Below, in pieces: positions 58,457-61,057 of a stretch of DNA of 61,057 nt. The notes below the pieces were generated by a model. The model worked only from the letters and a program-made list of their open reading frames with translations. It searched no databases and was not told where the DNA came from. Within the stretch, counting starts at the first letter, position 1. Each line of letters opens with the position of its first letter. Source of the DNA: Streptomyces sp. SM10 (GTDB lineage Bacteria > Actinomycetota > Actinomycetes > Streptomycetales > Streptomycetaceae); the NCBI RefSeq assembly GCF_002910915.1, contig NZ_NEUF01000024.1, positions 1-61,057 on the forward strand. The letters are read 5' to 3'. The translations under genes and the position numbers were made by a program.

Positions 58457-59986
58457 CTACTTCACCCCGAGCAGCTGCTCGATCGGGTCGATCGCGAAGT
58501 ACGCGGCGAACAGCGCGGCCGTGCCCCACAGCAGCCAGTGGATCTCCTTGGCCCTGCCGAGGACGGCCTTGATCACGACGTAGGAGACGAATCCCGCGCC
58601 GATGCCGTTGGTGATCGAGTACGTGAACGGCATCACGGCGATCGTGAGGAAGGCCGGGATGGCGACCTCGTACTTCTCCCAGTCGATGTGCCTCACCTGC
58701 GCCATCAGCATGAAGCCGACGGCGACCAGGGCGGGCGCGGCGGCCTGGGCCGGCACGATCGTGGCCAGGGGGGTGAGGAACAGCGCGACGGCGAAGAGGC
58801 CGCCGGTGACGAGGGAGGCGAAGCCGGTACGGGCGCCCTCGCCGACGCCCGCGGCGGACTCGACGTAGGACGTGGCCGAGGAGGCGGACGCAGCGCCGCC
58901 CGCGACGGCCGCCGCACCGTCGATGAGCAGGACCCGGCCCAGGCGCGGGACCTTGCCGTCCTCGCCGAGGAGTCCCGCCTCGTGGGAGACGCCGACGACG
59001 GTGCCCATGGTGTCGAAGAAGTCGCTCAGCAGCAGGGTGAAGACCAGCAGCACGATGGTGAGGACACCGACCTGCTGGAACGCCCCGAAGAGGCTGAAGG
59101 AGCCGATCAGCCCGAAGTCCGGGGCGGCCACGAGGTCGTCGGGGACGGCGGGCACGGTCAGGCCCCACGCGGTGGGGGCGATGTCGGCGATCTCGTTGAT
59201 GATCACGGCTACGACGGTGGTCACGACGATGCTGATGAGGATGGCACCCTTCGTCCTGCGGGCGAGCAGGGCGACGGTGAGCAGGACGCCGAGGCAGAAG
59301 ACCAGGACCGGCCATCCGGAGAGATGTCCCGTGGCGCCGAGCTGGACGGGCACGGAACCGGTCTCGCCGGGGATGCGGGAGACGAAGCCGGCGTCGACGA
59401 AGCCGATGAACGCGATGAACAGCCCGATGCCGACGCTGATGGCCTGCTTGAGGGACGCGGGGATCGCGTGCATGATCGCCTCGCGCAGCCCGGTGACCAC
59501 CAGGACGCAGATCAGCAGGCCCTCGATGACGATGAGCCCCATCGCGTCGGGCCAGCTCATGAGGGGGGCGAGCTGGAAGGCGGCGACGGCGTTCAGGCCG
59601 AGCCCCGCGGCGAGGGCCAGCGGCAGATTGCCGCCGATCCCCATGACGACGGTCATCACCGCGGCCACCAGGGCGGTGGCGGTGACGAGTTGAGGCCCGG
59701 ACAGGTGGTCGCCGAACTTGTCCTCGGCCGATCCGAGGATGATCGGGTTGAGCACCAGGATGTAGGCCATCGTGAAGAAGGTGGCGAAGCCACCGCGTAT
59801 CTCACGTCCGAAGTCCGAACCGCGGGCGCTGATGGAGAAGAAGCGGTCGACCGCTGCCCGCCGGCCGGTCGCCCTGGCCACGGGCCCGTCGGGGACGGCG
59901 CCCTCCGGGGACACCGCGGGCTTCGGGACCTCGGCGGCGTCCTCGGCCCTGCTCACGGGCGGGGTGGTCTCAGGTCTGTCCGGCAT
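58457..59986 (-). CDS. NCS2 family purine permease (AzgA-like)
   Basis: 509-residue membrane transporter with about 12 helices. Marks of the AzgA-type NCS2 group include RGGFATFFTMAYILVLNPIIL, ALAAGLGLNAVAAFQLAP, SDFFDTMGTVVGVSHEAGLLGEDGKVPRLGRVL with the conserved Asp/Gly pair, and ATSYVESAAGVGEGARTGFASLVTG. A hydrophilic N-terminus (about 1-45) precedes. It likely imports adenine, guanine or hypoxanthine with protons. ATG 59986; it reads away from the sigma factor gene. Confidence 0.93.
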   Translation of the reverse strand: MPDRPETTPPVSRAEDAAEVPKPAVSPEGAVPDGPVARATGRRAAVDRFFSISARGSDFGREIRGGFATFFTMAYILVLNPIILGSAEDKFGDHLSGPQLVTATALVAAVMTVVMGIGGNLPLALAAGLGLNAVAAFQLAPLMSWPDAMGLIVIEGLLICVLVVTGLREAIMHAIPASLKQAISVGIGLFIAFIGFVDAGFVSRIPGETGSVPVQLGATGHLSGWPVLVFCLGVLLTVALLARRTKGAILISIVVTTVVAVIINEIADIAPTAWGLTVPAVPDDLVAAPDFGLIGSFSLFGAFQQVGVLTIVLLVFTLLLSDFFDTMGTVVGVSHEAGLLGEDGKVPRLGRVLLIDGAAAVAGGAASASSATSYVESAAGVGEGARTGFASLVTGGLFAVALFLTPLATIVPAQAAAPALVAVGFMLMAQVRHIDWEKYEVAIPAFLTIAVMPFTYSITNGIGAGFVSYVVIKAVLGRAKEIHWLLWGTAALFAAYFAIDPIEQLLGVK

Positions 59987-60326
59987 GGCACTCCTCCTGG
60001 TGTACGGATCACGCGACGGTCAGCCGGATTGTGGCCCGGCCACGGGGTTCTCAGGTTTTCGCCGTGTTACGTCTTGCGTGATCACGCCCCGGGCCGGCCT
60101 CGTCGTGCTGTTCCCGGTGTGCCGCCGGATCGCCCGCCCGGCGCTTCACCTGACGCAGGGGGGTTCAGGTTTTCGCGGTGTTACGCCTTACTGGAGTCAC
60201 ACACGCGTCGAAGCGCTTCCGGGGCAGGCGTTGGTACGCTCTCGCCCCGCACCCCCCGACTGGGAACGTACACAACCGGTTCGAGCGCGCGGGAATCCCG
60301 TGCGGAGGAGCAGAGGAGAGGTTTCC
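59987..60326. other. Divergent promoter region of NCS2 and sigma factor genes
   Basis: 340 bases without a gene. It contains two long direct repeats (separate entry) and GGGAAC at 60262-60267 followed by ACCGGTTCGAGC. That resembles an ECF-type -35 and downstream element and could be the sigma gene's autoregulated promoter. SigA-like elements were not obvious. Confidence 0.45.
60051..60191 (+). repeat. Direct repeats upstream of sigma factor gene
   Basis: TCAGGTTTTCGCCGTGTTAC begins copy 1 (60051-60077) and TCAGGTTTTCGCGGTGTTAC copy 2 (60165-60191). Across 27 positions 24 match, 114 bases apart. They may be binding sites of a regulator or copies of a small repetitive element. Confidence 0.65.
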
Positions 60327-60899
60327 GTGGGCACAGGCGTGGATGATGCTGCTGCCGCCGAGTTCCGGGCGTTCTTCGAGGCGCACTACGCCGAACTCGC
60401 CCGGCTCGCCCATCTGCTGACGGGTGAGGCCGACGCGGCGGACGACCTGGCCGCCGACGCGCTCATGGCGCTCTGGCACCGCTGGGACCGGATCAGGGGC
60501 GCCGACCACCCGGCGGCCTACGCGAGGGGCGTCGTCGCCAACCTGGCCCGTACGCGCATCCGCAGCGCGGTGCGCGAGCGCCGCCGGATCGCGCTGTTCT
60601 GGGCGCCCCGCGGCGCGGGGGACGGCTACGCGGCGGACGGCCCCGACGTGTCGGCGGTGGTCGACGTCCAAGGGGCCCTGCGGCGGCTGCCGTTCCGCAA
60701 GCGTGCGTGCGTGGTGCTGCGGCACGCCTTCGACCTGTCCGAACGGGACACCGCCCTCGTCCTCGGTGTGTCGGTCGGTACGGTGAAGAGCCAGACGTCG
60801 CGCGGTGTGGCGGAACTCCAGCGGCTGCTCGGATCCGAGACCCCGGCGGCACAGGTACAGGTGGCGGCCGCCGGGCAGCGCACCGGAGGAAGGCTCTGA
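60327..60899 (+). CDS. SigE-family ECF RNA polymerase sigma factor
   Basis: 190-residue ECF sigma factor. Region 2 runs EFRAFFEAHYAELARLAHLLTGEADAADDLAADALMALWHRWDRIRGADHPAAYARGVVANLARTRIRS, region 4 ALRRLPFRKRACVVLRHAFDLSERDTALVLGVSVGTVKSQTSRGVAELQRLL. The stretch around the basic RRRIALFW links them. It follows the SigE_family pattern common in Streptomyces. GTG 60327 has AGAGGAGAGG upstream. Its stop overlaps the partner gene start. Confidence 0.9.
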   Translation: MGTGVDDAAAAEFRAFFEAHYAELARLAHLLTGEADAADDLAADALMALWHRWDRIRGADHPAAYARGVVANLARTRIRSAVRERRRIALFWAPRGAGDGYAADGPDVSAVVDVQGALRRLPFRKRACVVLRHAFDLSERDTALVLGVSVGTVKSQTSRGVAELQRLLGSETPAAQVQVAAAGQRTGGRL

Positions 60900-61057
60900 T
60901 GGACGAGGACCTGCGGGAGCGGCTGCGCACGGCGGCCGCTTCCCACCGCCCCGACCGGGCCCGGATGCTGGCCCGGGTCGAGCGCGGCATGGGTGAGGAG
61001 CCGCCGGCCCGTCCCGCACGCGCCCCGCGCGCGCCGATGCCGTGGCTGCGGGTCGCC
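60899..61057 (+). CDS. N-terminus of protein coupled to the sigma factor (cut by window)
   Basis: ATG overlaps the sigma factor stop (TGATG), after GGAGGAAGG. It encodes MDEDLRERLRTAAASHRPDRARMLARVERGMGEEPPARPARAPRAPMPWLRVA before the window ends. The charged N-terminus followed by the start of a hydrophobic stretch suits the cytoplasmic part of a membrane-bound anti-sigma-like partner, but no zinc-binding HxxxCxxC motif is visible so far. Confidence 0.7.
   Translation, partial: MDEDLRERLRTAAASHRPDRARMLARVERGMGEEPPARPARAPRAPMPWLRVA

Noticed and set aside
1..61057. CRISPR arrays, insertion sequences, tRNA or rRNA genes
   Set aside because: No regularly spaced repeats, transposase signatures or tRNA/rRNA features were noticed.

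Overview
The window reads as part of a Streptomyces chromosome core. Base composition is very GC-rich with strong third-position GC, GTG starts and ATGA/GTGA overlaps are common, and terminators are GC-rich stems without T-tracts. The order gbn - ABC-F - PiT phosphate transporter - cobalamin genes - LAETG surface protein - ectABCD - penicillin-binding protein - sigma factor matches, from memory, the SCO18xx part of the S. coelicolor map. Some accessory genes are interleaved. No rRNA, tRNA, CRISPR array, prophage, insertion sequence or biosynthetic megasynthase is visible.

Region by region. 1-6.7 kb: housekeeping and metabolic genes (sterol-desaturase-like hydroxylase cut by the window edge, VIT-type metal transporter, DEDDh exonuclease with BRCT domain, small Cys-rich protein, SURF1, GH15 enzyme, short-chain dehydrogenase-like protein). 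6.7-9.9 kb: an alkaline-shock (Asp23/AmaP/DUF6286) operon divergent from a P10-family protein. 9.9-17.1 kb: enoyl-CoA hydratase, the GATC-binding nucleoid protein Gbn with clustered GATC sites nearby, an ABC-F ATPase, a VOC protein, a hypothetical protein, an alpha/beta hydrolase and a class II aldolase. 17.1-18.9 kb: phosphate transporter with a PHO box, then a very strong hairpin. 18.9-28.2 kb: cobalamin riboswitch, a 23-codon leader ORF, cobD-cobQ-chelatase-cobO-cobB with overlapping ends, an opposing ZIP transporter and a CobE-CobC fusion. 28.2-32.0 kb: sortase-anchored LAETG protein, amidohydrolase and a class V aminotransferase.

32.0-35.6 kb: ectABCD for ectoine and 5-hydroxyectoine, with a sigma-B-like promoter and an SigA-like proximal promoter upstream, plus an unexplained minus-strand intrinsic terminator. 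35.6-38.5 kb: TetR-controlled quinone-oxidoreductase-like gene and a VOC/maleylpyruvate-isomerase fusion. 38.5-46.6 kb: a galactan-use locus (secreted GH53 galactanase, GH42 beta-galactosidase, ABC importer without its ATPase, LacI regulator), bordered by gene debris on both sides. 46.6-54 kb: small regulators (MarR), an Old Yellow Enzyme with twin operators, FrnE-like and aminotransferase genes, and two more gene remnants. 54-61 kb: sugar-acid-type aldehyde dehydrogenase with a divergent IclR, class B penicillin-binding protein, NCS2 purine permease, and an ECF sigma factor overlapping a partner cut by the window edge.

Many metabolic genes sit back-to-back with their own regulator, with palindromic operators visible between them (TetR, LacI, MarR, IclR). 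The most unusual points are the leader ORF between the B12 riboswitch and cobD, the CobE-CobC fusion, the opposite-strand terminator in the ectA leader region, the GATC cluster beside gbn, and the Asp23/AmaP gene set. All family names come from motif recognition without database searches.
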